Shown here in pieces: positions 13,556-21,420 of a stretch of DNA of 30,659 nucleotides. This DNA comes from a virus. The notes under the pieces were generated by a model. The model had not been told where the DNA came from. It ran no database searches and saw nothing but the letters and a program-made list of their open reading frames with translations. The stretch covers positions 1 through 30,659 of the IMG/VR virus record IMGVR_UViG_3300007540_000056. One strand, written 5' to 3'. The position numbers were made by a program, and so were the translations under genes. The first letter of the stretch is position 1, and each line of letters opens with the position of its first letter.

Positions 13556-13764
13556 TCGGCTGCGTCCTCGGGCTCGGGCTCGGCAACCGTAGCGTCCGGC
13601 GTTACGTTGGACACCGCCATGCCGCCCATCAGCACCGCGTAGATCAGTCCGACGACGGCTGGGGCGATGGAGTCCTCCAGCCAGCCGAACGCGACCAGAA
13701 CAGGAACGGCGGCGATGCCGACGGCGTACAGCCAGCGGCGGTAGTTCGCGGGGATTGCGGGCAT
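13552..13764 (-). CDS. Holin
   Basis: The product has 70 residues with two membrane segments (about 11-28 and 33-52), a short basic N-terminus (ANYRRW) and an acidic tail (AEPEPEDAAE). This class II-like layout, next to the amidase with an overlapping start, is typical of a holin. ATG 13764 has a strong AGGAGG site lying just after an intrinsic terminator. Confidence 0.85.
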   Translation of the reverse strand: MPAIPANYRRWLYAVGIAAVPVLVAFGWLEDSIAPAVVGLIYAVLMGGMAVSNVTPDATVAEPEPEDAAE

Positions 13765-13780
13765 GGTTCCTCCTAATGCA

Positions 13781-13806
13781 GAAAGCCCCCGCCGATGGGC
13801 GGGGGC
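13781..13806 (-). terminator. Intrinsic terminator immediately before the holin
   Basis: On the minus strand GCCCCCGCC and GGCGGGGGC form a perfect 9-bp stem with a 4-base loop, followed by TTTC. The holin ribosome binding site comes only about 10 bases later, leaving little room for a promoter. Confidence 0.8.
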
Positions 13807-13822
13807 TGCGGGGGTGGGGCTG

Positions 13823-14125
13823 TCAGTAGGTGCGGACCAGCGTCAGGACAACGGCGGCGGCGGCGATGATCGCGGTGGCCGAGGGGATCGCCCACACCTT
13901 GCGCTGGAGGCCGCGCACCTGCTCCAGCAAGTCCTTCATGTCAGCTTCCATCGACTCAAGGCGTCGGGTCATGTCCTCCTCAGCCTCAATGGCGCGCAGG
14001 CGGTCCTCATGGTCGGCGAGCTTGGATGCCTGGACGATCTGGTCGGCCCCCATCTGCGTCACCTTCCTGTCAATCGTCAGCAGCAGGTCATACATCTGCT
14101 GAGGCGTGATCTCCACGTTAGGCAT
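13823..14125 (-). CDS. Coiled-coil protein with C-terminal membrane anchor
   Basis: The product has 100 residues: a helical start (MPNVEITPQQMYDLL), a long charged heptad-like region (about 35-75) and a C-terminal membrane segment (about 79-97). The architecture resembles XhlA-type holin accessories found beside endolysins. It sits between the tail fibre genes and the holin, so a lysis accessory is the best guess. The terminator that follows would end late transcription from the structural genes unless read through. Confidence 0.7.
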   Translation of the reverse strand: MPNVEITPQQMYDLLLTIDRKVTQMGADQIVQASKLADHEDRLRAIEAEEDMTRRLESMEADMKDLLEQVRGLQRKVWAIPSATAIIAAAAVVLTLVRTY

Positions 14126-14151
14126 GAGGACTCCGAGGGTTAGAGAGGGAA

Positions 14152-14406
14152 CTAGACGGCGGGCTCGTCCTGCGGCGATGCCGGGCTGACAAACTCGTCA
14201 AGGTCCGCGTCATAGGTGTCACCGATGCCCGCGTACTTGCCTCGCCGGGAGCCGGTGTAGGAAGTGTCGATCCACGTCCCTGCTAGCCCGATGCTGTTGC
14301 AGTAGGACGTGATCTCGGCGTCATCGTCGTTGTAATAGGGGATGACGATGACTTCTTGGACGATGCCGTCCTCGATGCGGGCCGCGTGTGCATTGGCTGA
14401 TGCCAT
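14152..14406 (-). CDS. Small tail-associated protein (84 aa)
   Basis: The product starts MASANAHAARIEDGIVQEV and contains YAGIGDTYDADLDEFVSP near the end. That closing motif is common in phage proteins next to tail fibre genes and is thought to be structural. GTG/ATG choice: ATG 14406 has GAAGG upstream and lies two bases after the fibre stop codon. Its function is inferred from position only. Confidence 0.65.
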   Translation of the reverse strand: MASANAHAARIEDGIVQEVIVIPYYNDDDAEITSYCNSIGLAGTWIDTSYTGSRRGKYAGIGDTYDADLDEFVSPASPQDEPAV

Positions 14407-14408
14407 GA

Positions 14409-15335
14409 CTAGACCTTCACTCTCACTATGACGATGCCGGAACCGCCGTTGCCGCCGTTGCCGCTGGCCCCGCCCCCACCACCGTTTCCTCTGTTGGCTG
14501 TCCCGGCGGTGTTTGTTGAGCCGGGGCCGCCTGCCGCATAGGTAACGGATGAACCCGTGATTGTGATGGCTTGACCTGCTCCGCCAGCGCCACCTGATGC
14601 GCCCGATGCGCCTGCTCCGCCAGCGCCGCCGCCGCCACCGCCGACACTAGAAGATGCCGTCCCGCCCGCGTTTCCGATGCCAACGAACGGTTGGCCGCCT
14701 GCGGCGAAATATCTTCCACCGCCGCCAGATCCGCCATTCTGCCCAAGGATTGACGAGGATTGACCACCTTTACCGCCGCCCATCATGAACAAGATTGGAT
14801 AGTTAAGGCCCGAGCGTGAACCTACCGATGCGTTGCTAGCCGCGCCCGTGCCACCGCCGCCGACTGTCGCAGTAATAGTCGTAGCAGGCACATAAACATT
14901 GGTAAGGTATTTAGAGCCGCCTGCGCCCCCGCCACCGCCACGGTTGCCGTCTGCCGAATGACCACCGCCACCACCGCCAGCGACAATTAAGACGTCAATG
15001 AAGCCTGCCGCTGTAACTGTGAATGTTCCCGTCGCGGTGAAACTAAAGTAGGCGTAGTCGATACCGGCATCTGTGTATGTCCCGGTAGGCGTGTCCGAGA
15101 TCGCGGCGCTAGCCAGCGCGCCCGCCAGGGCCGTCCAGTCGCTGCCGTCGTAATACTCGACCGCATCATCATCGGACAGGTAGGTGACCATGCCCTCGGT
15201 GGGGGAAGGGATAGCCGAGCTGCGGGCGCTGGACGAGGCGAACACCATGACGGACTGATCCATCAGGTAGTCCTGCACGTCGCTCGCCGTGAGAACCTCG
15301 CCCGTAGTGAAGTCCTTGTATCCGCTGCCAGCCAT
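14409..15335 (-). CDS. Glycine-rich tail fibre / adhesin
   Basis: The product has 308 residues. The first 75 residues form a module shared with the neighbouring 77-residue protein (MAGSGYKDF, GMVTYL, YYDGSDW). Residues 75-130 are strand-rich. From about residue 125 the sequence is dominated by Gly runs (GGGGGGHSA, GGGGGAGG, GGGGGGAGGAGASG). Glycine-rich regions of this kind can pack as polyglycine-II helices, as in the phage S16 adhesin, and bind host receptors. ATG 15335 (TAATG overlap) is chosen over the frame's earlier start. It is placed at the tail tip end of the operon. Confidence 0.75.
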   Translation of the reverse strand: MAGSGYKDFTTGEVLTASDVQDYLMDQSVMVFASSSARSSAIPSPTEGMVTYLSDDDAVEYYDGSDWTALAGALASAAISDTPTGTYTDAGIDYAYFSFTATGTFTVTAAGFIDVLIVAGGGGGGHSADGNRGGGGGAGGSKYLTNVYVPATTITATVGGGGTGAASNASVGSRSGLNYPILFMMGGGKGGQSSSILGQNGGSGGGGRYFAAGGQPFVGIGNAGGTASSSVGGGGGGAGGAGASGASGGAGGAGQAITITGSSVTYAAGGPGSTNTAGTANRGNGGGGGASGNGGNGGSGIVIVRVKV

Positions 15336-15568
15336 TAGATCGCCTTCCACTCGGAGCCGTCGTAGTAGTAGAGCCCAGCGGTGTCACCGGCCGCCGTCCC
15401 GGCGTAGATCACCATGCCCTCGGCAACCGCCGTGCCGATAGCCGAACCGGCGGCAGCAGTGCCCGCCAGAAAGCACATCACCTTCTGGTGCATCAGGTAG
15501 GTGTCAAGGAAGTCAGGTTCGGTGACCTGATCCCCGGCCGCGAAGACGCGGCGACCTGCTCCAGCCAT
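15335..15568 (-). CDS. Tail tip/fibre module protein, paralog of the adhesin N-terminus
   Basis: The product has 77 residues. It aligns with the adhesin start: MAGAGRRVFAAGDQV versus MAGSGYKDFTTGEVL, YLMHQKVMCF versus YLMDQSVMVF, AEGMVIY versus TEGMVTY, and LYYYDGSEW versus EYYDGSDW. It appears to be the same N-terminal module standing alone. It overlaps both neighbours by one base (TAATG). It may act as a baseplate connector or fibre base. Confidence 0.7.
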   Translation of the reverse strand: MAGAGRRVFAAGDQVTEPDFLDTYLMHQKVMCFLAGTAAAGSAIGTAVAEGMVIYAGTAAGDTAGLYYYDGSEWKAI

Positions 15569-16782
15569 TAGAACCCCAATCCGTAACTAGAGCCGATGAC
15601 CCCGAACAGCGGGTGACCGAGAATGAACGACGGTGTGGCCTGCGACAGTTCCAGCGACACCTCGTGCCGCGAAGGCGTCAAGGTGTGCGCAATGCGGTCA
15701 ACGCGGGCGTACTGCACGATGGGGTCACCGATCGACGGGGTGAACGTCACCTGCACCGCGTCGGCGATCTCCAGCCCTGACACCGCCTGACGGTCAGCAA
15801 GGCTTAGGCCGTCCATCAACACGGTCATCCCAGTGATGCGGAAGGTGGGCTCGGCGTAGACCGTCAGCAGGTAGTCGGCCAGGTCTTGAGTCTCGGTGTC
15901 AGTCGCGTGCAGGTAGCCAGACTTACTCAGCTCGCTGATCCCGTACTCGGCCTGCGAGGCGGTGCCCGAGGCGATGGCGGTGCCGCCACCCTCGCGGGTC
16001 AGCACCACCGAGTTGTAGAGCAGGTCCGAGCCGTAGCCCACCGTGATCGCGGAGTACGGCAGCGCGGTCCCGCCGAACTCCACCACGTCGGCGAAGCCCT
16101 GCTGAAACGCTCGGTCCTTGAACGTCACCCGACCGTCGCGGGCCATGAACAGCACGCCGTACTCGGTATCAGTGACCAGTTGCAGGTAGTCCAGCACGTT
16201 GACGTTCGCGTCCACCACGTCGGACTGCAGCGTTACCTCGCCGGTGGCGATGTCGCGCTTGGAGGTCGGCCACTCAATCTCGGTCAGCACCGCGTCCACG
16301 CGGGTGCCCGAGGGCTCCGGCGACTGGGTGCCCGCGACCACGGCGCCTTGGGACAGTTGCAGGAAGCCGTCGGCGCAGATCGCCGTGGTGGTCGCGTCGC
16401 CGGAGATGTCAAAGTCTAGGTCCCAGTCCTCCACCAGCCCAGTTAAGATGGGCTGATCGTCGGCGCTGATGACCACGTTGCGGCGAGGCTTGATGCTGGA
16501 GGCGTAGGGGCTGACCGCCGTGCCGGCCGTCGGGTCGAACAGTCGCGCCCGGTTGTCGAGCACCACCGACGCGCTCGCGGTCTGCACTCGGTCCAGTCGC
16601 CGGGATCGACCACGGGACACCGACACGCTGCGAACGTACTCGCTCACGTCGGTAAGCGCCTGATCGCCGCCGAGGGTATAAGCGGTGGAACCGATGACGC
16701 CCTTGGTCAGGTCGTCAAGGGTAAAGAAGTTGGTCTCCCCAGCGGCCCCGGCGTCAAACGCGAACGCTACGCGCAGAGACAT
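15568..16782 (-). CDS. Minor tail protein / tail hub
   Basis: The product has 404 residues and is rich in β-strands. It begins MSLRVAFAFDAGAAGETNFF and contains RSVSVSRGRSRRLDRVQTASASVVLDN near the N-terminus (about 51-77), a pattern typical of actinophage minor tail proteins encoded just after the tape measure. It is probably at the tail tip. It overlaps the tape measure stop by one base (TGATG) and the next start by one base. No enzymatic motif is seen. Confidence 0.8.
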   Translation of the reverse strand: MSLRVAFAFDAGAAGETNFFTLDDLTKGVIGSTAYTLGGDQALTDVSEYVRSVSVSRGRSRRLDRVQTASASVVLDNRARLFDPTAGTAVSPYASSIKPRRNVVISADDQPILTGLVEDWDLDFDISGDATTTAICADGFLQLSQGAVVAGTQSPEPSGTRVDAVLTEIEWPTSKRDIATGEVTLQSDVVDANVNVLDYLQLVTDTEYGVLFMARDGRVTFKDRAFQQGFADVVEFGGTALPYSAITVGYGSDLLYNSVVLTREGGGTAIASGTASQAEYGISELSKSGYLHATDTETQDLADYLLTVYAEPTFRITGMTVLMDGLSLADRQAVSGLEIADAVQVTFTPSIGDPIVQYARVDRIAHTLTPSRHEVSLELSQATPSFILGHPLFGVIGSSYGLGF

Positions 16783-18986
16783 CAGGCCACCGCCAGCGGC
16801 AACGGGCCGTTGCGCCGAGAGTAGGCCTTGAGGGCGTCTACCACCTGGCGGCCGACCTCGGCACCGTCGGTGCCCATCCCTGCGGACACGTTGATGGTGT
16901 AGGAGTTGCCCATCATTGAATTGCCGCCGGACAGTGGAACGACAGCCTCCGGCCCGGCCTCGCCGATCATGGCCAAGGTGGGGGCAGTGACGATGCCGCC
17001 ATCTGCCAGCTTGGGCACATTTGGCAAGTCCGGCAGGCTGATGGAGTAGGGACCGAACGTCTTGGACAGCGCACCGATGCCCACCGTGAAGGATGGGATG
17101 TCAAAGGACAGCCCGTTCCAGGCGTTGATGATGGTGTTGATGCCGTCAATGACAGTGTTCACGGCCCGCTTGATCGTTCCCGTAATGGTGTCGTAGATCG
17201 TGGAGAAGACTCCCGTGATGAAGTCCTTGACTGCGTTGAATCCGCTAGTGAACGTTGAGATGAGTCCCGTCACCCACCCGCTGATCCTGCCCGCGCTCTC
17301 AGCGACGAACGCTGCAATGGCTGCGCCCACCTGAACGATCTTGGATATGACCTTGATCCAGAAAGCGATGAGGTCTATCAGTCGCTCAATGACGAATCCA
17401 ATGACCTTGATCAGGACGGAAAGATAATGTGAATAGAACTCCACAATGATCGGGACAACCTTGTCCGCAATGAATTGCGCAACAGTCATGAAGGCTTCTC
17501 GCAGCGTGTCCAAGGTGGCGCGGTTCTCGTCAAGCTTCCTTTTCACGTTGTCGATCACCTCGGCAACCGCATCGCGGATGCGCTCAAAGGCAGCCGCAAC
17601 CGCATCGCGCAGCGCCTCGGAGTTCTTCCACATCAGCACGAAGATCGCGGCTAGGGCTGCGATAGCGGCCACCACGCCGATGACAATGGCGGTGACTGGA
17701 TTCATGACAGCGATGACGCCGCCAATGGCCGCAACCAACTTGCCGACGATGAGGAGAACCGGGCCGACAGCGGCAGCGATTCCAGCCACGGCCAGCATGG
17801 CGTTGGCCACGGGTGCAGGCAGGTTGCTCATCCACTCGGCAAAGGTGCCGATCTTGATGGCCAAGCCCTCAACCAGGACAGTGGCGCGCTCAAGCAAGCC
17901 CGACTCGGCGATGGCGATCATCGCACCCTCAAAGGCTGACTTGACGCGAGTAAGCGCGCCCGCCAAACCCTGCATCTGCACCTTGGCGATCTCGTCAGCA
18001 GTGCCGCCAGCGTTGTCCAACTCCGTTGTCAACTCGCGCAGCGCGTCAGCGCCTTGGGATGTCAGCGCAGCCATAGCGGGTCCAGCGCGCTGGCCGAAGA
18101 TAGCCATGTAGTCGGCTGTGGTGGCACCAGAGTCGGCGAGCTGCTGGATGATCTGATCGAGGGGGAGAAGCGAGCCAGCGCTATCCGTAGCCACGATCCC
18201 AAGATCGTGCATGATGTTGGCGGCCTTCTTGGATGGATCAAGCAGGCGGCTGATGGCACCGCGCAGTGACGTGCCAGCCATTGAGCCCTGGATGCCAGCG
18301 TTCCCCAGCAGGCCAATGGCCGCAGCAGCGACATTGAAGTCCACGCCTGCGCTCGCTGCCACGGGACCGGCGTACTTGAAGGCCTCACCCAGTTGGCTCA
18401 GGTCGGTGTTCGTGGAGGTGAACGTCTTGGCGAGGGTGTCCATCGCCGCGGGCAACTCGTCCACGGTCTTGTTGTAACCCGTGAGTACGTTGGAGGCGAT
18501 ATCGGCAGCCTCGGCTAGATCCATCTGCCCTGCGGCAGCCAAGGACAGCGTGCCCGGCATCGCTGCCATGATCTCGTTGGAGTCGAAGCCAGCCATAGCG
18601 AGGAAGGACATTGCGTCTGCTGCCTGTGATGCGCTGTATTGCGTCGTGCGGCCCAATTCCTTGGCCTGACCAGACATCGCGGCCAGAGTGTCGCCCGTAG
18701 CGCCTGAGATGGCCGAGACCTTGTTCATGGACTTCTCAAAGTCCGCAGCGGTGAGCAATGCCGCAGTGCCCAGGCCGACGATGGGGAGCGTGACAGACTT
18801 GGTGAGACTGCCGCCCACCTTGGCCATCTTGTCGCCGAAGCCCTGCATCAACTTGCCGAAGTCGTTGAACTTCTGCATCGGCCCCTTGAGCTGGGCTTCC
18901 ATTTGCCGGAGCTCACGCTGCGCAGACTTGATGCCCTTGCTGTCAAACTTGGACGAGATAAGCAGATTGACTGCCGGTGAAGCCAT
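16782..18986 (-). CDS. Tape measure protein
   Basis: The product has 734 residues. The N-terminal region (about 60-330) matches the TP901-type tape measure family (FEKSMNKVSAISGATGDT, GDLxx-like Ala-rich helices, MAGTSLRGAISRL). A hydrophobic block at 391-453 probably inserts in the host membrane during DNA entry. Coiled segments and a Gly/Pro-containing C-terminus follow. It sets tail length: at about 0.15 nm per residue a tail near 110 nm would be expected. ATG 18986 has AGGAGG. It follows the chaperone genes in the usual order, separated by one extra gene. Confidence 0.95.
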   Translation of the reverse strand: MASPAVNLLISSKFDSKGIKSAQRELRQMEAQLKGPMQKFNDFGKLMQGFGDKMAKVGGSLTKSVTLPIVGLGTAALLTAADFEKSMNKVSAISGATGDTLAAMSGQAKELGRTTQYSASQAADAMSFLAMAGFDSNEIMAAMPGTLSLAAAGQMDLAEAADIASNVLTGYNKTVDELPAAMDTLAKTFTSTNTDLSQLGEAFKYAGPVAASAGVDFNVAAAAIGLLGNAGIQGSMAGTSLRGAISRLLDPSKKAANIMHDLGIVATDSAGSLLPLDQIIQQLADSGATTADYMAIFGQRAGPAMAALTSQGADALRELTTELDNAGGTADEIAKVQMQGLAGALTRVKSAFEGAMIAIAESGLLERATVLVEGLAIKIGTFAEWMSNLPAPVANAMLAVAGIAAAVGPVLLIVGKLVAAIGGVIAVMNPVTAIVIGVVAAIAALAAIFVLMWKNSEALRDAVAAAFERIRDAVAEVIDNVKRKLDENRATLDTLREAFMTVAQFIADKVVPIIVEFYSHYLSVLIKVIGFVIERLIDLIAFWIKVISKIVQVGAAIAAFVAESAGRISGWVTGLISTFTSGFNAVKDFITGVFSTIYDTITGTIKRAVNTVIDGINTIINAWNGLSFDIPSFTVGIGALSKTFGPYSISLPDLPNVPKLADGGIVTAPTLAMIGEAGPEAVVPLSGGNSMMGNSYTINVSAGMGTDGAEVGRQVVDALKAYSRRNGPLPLAVA

Positions 18987-18996
18987 CGCCTACCTC

Positions 18997-19524
18997 CTAG
19001 GAAGCCAACATCCGCTGCGCATCGCTGGCAGCGCGGTACATCAGGGACAAAATCTCGCCTTGGGCTTGCGTCACTGCCGGGTCATCTCGGACCCCCCACA
19101 GGAACCGTTTCTCTGCTGGAGCGGACTGCCCGATCACTTCCTTGCTGAACTGGCTGTCCTTGCGCGCACCGCGCCCAACGGTCTGGAAGATGGCGGCAGC
19201 GGCATTGGTTGTTGTGATGAGTGCGCGGAAGGACCCGGCGCGGGCATTGCGGCGCGTGGACACCTTCAGAGAGGCCTTGATCTCCTGACTGCGGAAACCA
19301 ACATCAGCGCCGGGTCCAGCCTGACCGCGACGTTGCCACGGCCCCCAGCCTCCTCGACCAGACAGCGAGACCAGTCCCATGCCTGGAGTGTTGGCGATGG
19401 CTGCCGCCTTGGCTTTCTCTGCCGTGGTTTTGACCTCAACAGTGAGCGCCTTGTAGGCCTTGCTGTCGAGTAGCGCTAGGGCGTTGATGGAGTTGCCTAC
19501 GCCCTCCACCTTGATGACCGCCAC
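18997..19524 (-). CDS. Tail-region hypothetical protein (175 aa)
   Basis: The product starts with MAVIKVEGVGNSINAL, has a Gly/Arg-rich centre (SGRGGWGPWQRRGQAGPG) and a helical end. GTG 19524 follows GGAAGTGAGG. Position between the frameshifted chaperone and the tape measure is unusual, since these are normally adjacent. It resembles HK97 gp10-type tail-completion or head-tail joining proteins in size and charge, but I see no defining motif. Confidence 0.65.
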   Translation of the reverse strand: MAVIKVEGVGNSINALALLDSKAYKALTVEVKTTAEKAKAAAIANTPGMGLVSLSGRGGWGPWQRRGQAGPGADVGFRSQEIKASLKVSTRRNARAGSFRALITTTNAAAAIFQTVGRGARKDSQFSKEVIGQSAPAEKRFLWGVRDDPAVTQAQGEILSLMYRAASDAQRMLAS

Positions 19525-19530
19525 AGCGCC

Positions 19531-19949
19531 TCACTTCCTTTTTTGCTTGTCCATCTGGATCTGACGCCACCGCAGATATCGCTGCATCGTGGCGATCATG
19601 CGCGGGGACTCATGAAGCAAGTCAGACGGAGGGATGTGCCACTCGTAGGACAGGTGGACGATCAGCCAGTGGGCTGATCTATCTCCAAAGGGACGAGGGC
19701 ATCCGCACTGTCATCGGTGGGCGAAACCTCGTCAAGGGTTTCAATCCACTCGTCCCATGACAGCGAGGTCATCTTGCGCCGTGACAGCGAGTGCCACGCG
19801 AGCCAGCACAGGTCGGTGAAGCGGAACTCGGTTTGGAACTGCGCAATAGAGCGGTTCCAGGTTTCCTCAAAGCGGATGAAGTCTGCCGCCGAGACAGGGG
19901 CATCGGCGGCAGACCCATCTGCGTACTTCACACCAAGGGTCATAAGCAT
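19531..19949 (-). CDS. Tail assembly chaperone G-T, -1 frameshift product
   Basis: Reading starts at ATG 19949 with the G frame and slips back one base at CCCTTTG (19686-19692). It then continues in the -1 frame to TGA at 19531, giving about 139 residues. The extension (WLIVHLSYEWHIPPSDLLHE, then MQRYLRWRQ and a Lys-rich end) has the helix-rich character of T domains. The -1 frame is open from before the slip site. In lambda and most siphoviruses the G and GT proteins guide tape measure assembly. Confidence 0.85.
19662..19949 (-). CDS. Tail assembly chaperone G
   Basis: This is the unshifted product, 95 residues: MLMTLGVKYADGSAADAP, a helical centre with FRFTDLCWLAWHSLSRR, and an acidic end DDSADALVPLEIDQPTG. 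The fold and position between the major tail protein and the tape measure match gpG chaperones. An AAGGAG site lies 7 bases before ATG 19949. Most ribosomes should stop at 19662; a minority shift to make the G-T form. Confidence 0.85.
   Translation of the reverse strand: MLMTLGVKYADGSAADAPVSAADFIRFEETWNRSIAQFQTEFRFTDLCWLAWHSLSRRKMTSLSWDEWIETLDEVSPTDDSADALVPLEIDQPTG
19686..19692 (-). promoter_or_regulatory. Programmed -1 frameshift slippery heptamer
   Basis: On the minus strand, in the zero frame, the sequence reads C CCT TTG, an X XXY YYZ heptamer (CCCTTTG). It lies 24 bases before the zero-frame stop, and the -1 frame is open beyond. Programmed -1 shifting at this gene is conserved among siphoviruses. 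Confidence 0.85.
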
Positions 19950-19980
19950 TGCAGGAACTCCTTACGCAGGTAGGTAGTTA

Positions 19981-20400
19981 CTAGGCTCCGGTGCCGCGAG
20001 CAACCGCACCCGAAATCGGGAACGAGTAGGACGCGGTGGCCAGATCGCCGACCGCACCGTCCACGGGGGTGTAGGACGTGATCGCGCAGGTGAAGGCGAA
20101 CGAGGGATTCGTCGCCGAGACTGCAGCGGTGCCACCGGGGATGACCGTCACTGCGGCCGTACCAGTGCTGAAGGCGTCGTACACCAGCGAGTCAATGCCC
20201 GAAGCGCCGAAGTCCTGGTGGATCTCCATGTCAAACGTGCCGGAGCGCAGCCCGGTTACCCGAGACCTCCAGCCTGACCCCCCGAAAGCGGTGGTCTCCA
20301 CGTCGTCAGCTTCCAGCGAGATGGTCACGGACGCCACGGAGGTGGTCACCGTGCTACCGGCGAACACAACCACCGGCTCTGTCAATACGAACTTAGCCAT
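19981..20400 (-). CDS. Major tail protein
   Basis: The product has 139 residues and is rich in Thr, Ser, Gly and Val with alternating β-strands, and contains TAFGGSGWRSRVTGLRSG (about 37-54), a motif commonly seen in tail-tube proteins of actinophages. It lies directly upstream of the chaperone genes, as expected. ATG 20400 has AAGGAG. It would form the repeating tube ring. It is short compared with many major tail proteins but within the known range. Confidence 0.85.
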   Translation of the reverse strand: MAKFVLTEPVVVFAGSTVTTSVASVTISLEADDVETTAFGGSGWRSRVTGLRSGTFDMEIHQDFGASGIDSLVYDAFSTGTAAVTVIPGGTAAVSATNPSFAFTCAITSYTPVDGAVGDLATASYSFPISGAVARGTGA

Positions 20401-20413
20401 GATTGGCCTCTCC

Positions 20414-20818
20414 TTATGCGTAGACCGTGACCACGAATTCCGCGGTCAGGTAGGTGTTTTCGGCAATGGACATCGGACCCACGTTCCGCATGTCCGTAAC
20501 TCGGCAGGTCTGTGCAGCCCCGCCGAGGGATCGGTCGGCCTCGATGGCCGTCTTGATGCTGCCCGCGCCCGTGGGGTTGGCGTAGGCGTCCAGCGATGCC
20601 TGAGCGGTGCGCTCGGACAGTCGCCCCACCATCACGAGGATGGAGACTTCGTAGGTGTCTAGGCCGCGACCCATCGAGGTGTCGTAGCTGACACTCGGCG
20701 GCATCACAATCGCCACCGGGGGGTTGGGGTCGTCGGGCACGGTCGCTGACGTGCGCAGGCCGGAGATCGTCCCCAGCCTCGTCGCCAGCCCGCTGCGAAT
20801 CCCCGAGATCGTTGTCAC
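20414..20818 (-). CDS. Tail terminator protein
   Basis: The product has 134 residues: a helical start MTTISGIRSGLATRLGTISG, then strands (PPVAIVMPP, TYEVSILVMVG) and AQASLDAYANPTG with SIKTAIEAD. This fits the gpU/tail terminator fold that caps the tail tube and joins it to the head. GTG 20818 overlaps the connector stop (GTGA). Placement between connector and major tail protein supports the call. Confidence 0.75.
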   Translation of the reverse strand: MTTISGIRSGLATRLGTISGLRTSATVPDDPNPPVAIVMPPSVSYDTSMGRGLDTYEVSILVMVGRLSERTAQASLDAYANPTGAGSIKTAIEADRSLGGAAQTCRVTDMRNVGPMSIAENTYLTAEFVVTVYA

Positions 20819-21420
20819 GCGACGCCCACCACGGTGCGGCGGTAGGGACGCAGTAGCGCGTCAATGTCGGGGTCAACGCGGCCCACTCGAATCGCGCCCA
20901 TATCACCGAACCCGGCAACACCCAGCGCGGAGTCGTACCGCTTGAACTGGCGCAGCGCCATGATCAGGCAAGCCTGCTTCACGGCGGTTGGGACGGCGGT
21001 GCCGAACCCGAACACACCAGTGACCTTGACGCCGAACTCCGCGCCGATGGGGAACAGGTTGTCCCCGACGGCACGCAGCCGAGTCACCGGCCAGTCCAGC
21101 CCCGAGGCTCGGGAGTTGCCCGGCTCCAACTGGTAGTCGGTCGTCAGCCAGGTCTCGTCGTAGATGCCGTCAAGGTCGCTGGAGGTCTCCAGCGTGATCG
21201 CCGTGCCGGCAAGGTCGTCCACGTCCACCCAGTAGTGATGGCTCGCGGAGTAGTAACGGATCTCGGTGCCGCCGGTGTAGAAGCGGCGCTCGGTGTAGCC
21301 GTCAATCAGTCGGGAGGACGCCTCGATGCTGGTCTCCAGCAGGGCGTCGTCCACGCTGTCGGTGATGCGGGCTGCGGCCTTGACTTCGGCAAGCGTGACG
21401 TAGCCGTTAGAAATGGCCAT
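20815..21420 (-). CDS. Head-tail connector (adaptor, gp6-like)
   Basis: The product has 201 residues. The helical start (MAISNGYVTLAEVKAAARI, DDALLETSIEASSRLIDGY) and later PTAVKQACLIMALRQFKRYD are typical of HK97 gp6 / SPP1 gp15-type adaptors that bind the portal. It ends in a basic stretch RPYRRTVVGVA. ATG 21420 has GGGGAG and overlaps the methyltransferase stop by 14 bases. Normally this gene would follow the capsid gene directly; here three modification genes come between. Confidence 0.8.
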   Translation of the reverse strand: MAISNGYVTLAEVKAAARITDSVDDALLETSIEASSRLIDGYTERRFYTGGTEIRYYSASHHYWVDVDDLAGTAITLETSSDLDGIYDETWLTTDYQLEPGNSRASGLDWPVTRLRAVGDNLFPIGAEFGVKVTGVFGFGTAVPTAVKQACLIMALRQFKRYDSALGVAGFGDMGAIRVGRVDPDIDALLRPYRRTVVGVA

